Shown here in pieces: positions 62,980 through 64,000 of a stretch of DNA of 64,000 bases. The stretch spans positions 992,001 through 1,056,000 of the forward strand of contig CAVPTA010000007.1 in NCBI GenBank assembly GCA_963708645.1. The letters are read 5' to 3'. The position numbers and the translations under genes were made by a program. This stretch comes from RYN-133 sp963708645 (GTDB lineage: Bacteria; Actinomycetota; Actinomycetes; Mycobacteriales; Jatrophihabitantaceae). Numbering within the stretch: position 1 is the first letter of the stretch; each line of letters opens with the position of its first letter. The notes beneath the pieces are model-generated. The model saw nothing but the letters and a program-made list of their open reading frames with translations. It did no database searches and was not told where the DNA came from.

Positions 62980-64000
62980 GTGCCCCACGCGACCCTGGCC
63001 GACCCCGTCCGCACGTCCTCCACGGTCCGAGCACGACTCGAGGTTCTCGTCGTCGGCCTCGCCGCGCTGATGGTGTCGCTGTCGCAGTCACTGCTCGTCC
63101 CGGTGCTGCCGATCCTGCCTGAGCGGCTGCACACGTCGGCCGCCAACGTCGAGTGGCTGCTCACGTCGACGCTGCTCGTGGGCGCGGTCGCGGTTCCGAC
63201 CTTCGGCCGGCTCGGTGACATGTTCGGCAAGCGCCGGCTGCTGCTGGTCGCCGTGGGCGCGCTCACCGTCGGGTCGCTGCTCGATGCGGTCACGAGCAAC
63301 CTCGGCCTGCTCATCGTCGGGCGAGCGATTCAAGGCGCGTCGCTGGCCGGCATTCCGCTGGGCATCAGCCTGCTCAGCTCGCTGCTGCCGCGCGAGCGCG
63401 TGCCGTCGGCGATCGCGCTGATCAGCGCGATGCTCGGTGTCGGCGGCTCGCTCGGGCTGCCGCTCGCCGGGGTTGTCGCCGAGCACGCCGACTACCACGT
63501 GCTGTTCTGGATCACGACTGTCGCGGGTGCGGTCTCGCTCGCGGCGACAGTGCTCGTCGTCCCCGAAGCGACCGGACGCGCCGGCGGACGGGTCGACGTG
63601 CTCGGCACAGGCGTGCTCACAGTCGCCCTGGTTGCGCTGTTGCTACCGCTCGCCCAAGGCAGCGAGTGGGGCTGGTCGTCGCTGCGCACGGTCGGGCTAC
63701 TCGTGATCGCAGTCGTGATGCTCGCGATCTTCGTCGCCTACGAGCTTCGTATCCGCGACCCGCTCGTCGACATCCGCGCCACCATGCGCCGCCCGATCGT
63801 CCTCACGAACGTGGCGTCGATCCTGTTCGGATTCGCGCTGTTCGCAAGCCTGATCGGCACGGCGTCCTACGTCGAGGCGCCGGTGGCCAGCGGTTACGGA
63901 TTCGGTTCGTCCATCGTCGTCGGCGGGCTGTGCCTGCTGCCGAGCGGTCTGGTGATGCTCCTGCTGTCGCCGCTGGCCGCGCGGTTGATCAATGTCTGGG
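62980..64000 (+). CDS. MFS transporter (DHA2/EmrB-like), cut by window end
   Basis: At least 340 residues are visible with about ten TMs. TM1 LVVGLAALMVSLSQSLLVPV, motif A TFGRLGDMFGKRRLLLVAVG, then GLLIVGRAIQGASLAGIPLG and motif C-like LGVGGSLGLPLAGVVAEHAD. Later helices TGVLTVALVALLLPLAQGSE and LLVIAVVMLAIFVAYELRIR. GTG 62980 is assumed. It resembles drug-proton antiporters with 14 TMs; the C-terminus is beyond 64000. It starts 25 bp after the Asp-box gene. Confidence 0.85.
   Translation, partial: MPHATLADPVRTSSTVRARLEVLVVGLAALMVSLSQSLLVPVLPILPERLHTSAANVEWLLTSTLLVGAVAVPTFGRLGDMFGKRRLLLVAVGALTVGSLLDAVTSNLGLLIVGRAIQGASLAGIPLGISLLSSLLPRERVPSAIALISAMLGVGGSLGLPLAGVVAEHADYHVLFWITTVAGAVSLAATVLVVPEATGRAGGRVDVLGTGVLTVALVALLLPLAQGSEWGWSSLRTVGLLVIAVVMLAIFVAYELRIRDPLVDIRATMRRPIVLTNVASILFGFALFASLIGTASYVEAPVASGYGFGSSIVVGGLCLLPSGLVMLLLSPLAARLINVW

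Overview
The window is GC-rich with GTG starts, many 4-bp ATGA/GTGA gene overlaps and divergent TetR/MarR units. It carries actinobacterial hallmark genes: a monomeric NADP isocitrate dehydrogenase, FabG4/HtdX/FadE5-type lipid genes, a PtpB-like phosphatase, a bifunctional-type dCTP deaminase and a DinB/mycothiol-transferase-like protein. I infer a high-GC actinomycete, possibly of the Frankia/Jatrophihabitans type; the genus is a weak guess. I see no phage, insertion sequence, CRISPR array or rRNA.

Layout. 0-5 kb: a TetR regulator and an acyl-CoA oxidase (minus) diverge from a fadA2-fabG4-htdX beta-oxidation operon (plus). 5-9.3 kb: an M48 protease, then an SDR/Baeyer-Villiger monooxygenase pair facing a TetR regulator across a palindrome. 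9.4-13.4 kb: ilvE with an in-frame stop, then a minus-strand run of sulfotransferase, haloalkane dehalogenase, dcd and truncated haemoglobin. 13.5-18.5 kb: a four-gene glycan module (membrane glycosyltransferase-like protein, nucleotide-sugar dehydrogenase, GT2, epimerase). 18.7-24.6 kb: a stressosome operon, rsbR-rsbS-rsbT-rsbX-like, ending in a hybrid histidine kinase and a receiver-GAF-PP2C protein. 24.7-33.8 kb: tRNA-Gly, an ABC exporter, a secreted sedolisin operon, MarR/VOC, GlsB, serA and a LAS-type secreted protein. 33.9-40.5 kb: FadE5-like dehydrogenase under a double palindrome, PtpB-like phosphatase, carotenoid oxygenase, amidohydrolase and TetR. 40.7-48.5 kb: a secreted phosphoesterase, lipoprotein, tRNA-Ser, ABM monooxygenase, isocitrate dehydrogenase, quinone oxidoreductase and an ECF sigma/anti-sigma pair. 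48.6-52.8 kb: a secreted double RCC1/IPT protein, methyltransferase and MarR. 52.8-61.5 kb: a phenylacetate catabolic locus (paaZ-ABCDE-K facing paaI-paaR-dinB across a PaaR operator). 61.5-64 kb: a secreted Asp-box (BNR) protein and a cut-off MFS transporter.

Sequence quality or gene decay is a theme. About 15 genes are interrupted by frameshifts. Wherever I could rebuild the frame, the cause was almost always one extra base (usually C or G) between two intact codons. The lesions are heavily clustered (0-5 kb, 11-12 kb, 39-47.5 kb), while 12.5-39 kb has one and 54.4-64 kb none. I treat these genes as single loci and give the reconstructed span. Uneven assembly error is the likeliest cause, with real pseudogenisation as the alternative.

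The most interesting system is the stressosome operon. It couples RsbR/S/T signalling directly to a two-component phosphorelay and to two PP2C phosphatases, with no sigma factor beside it.
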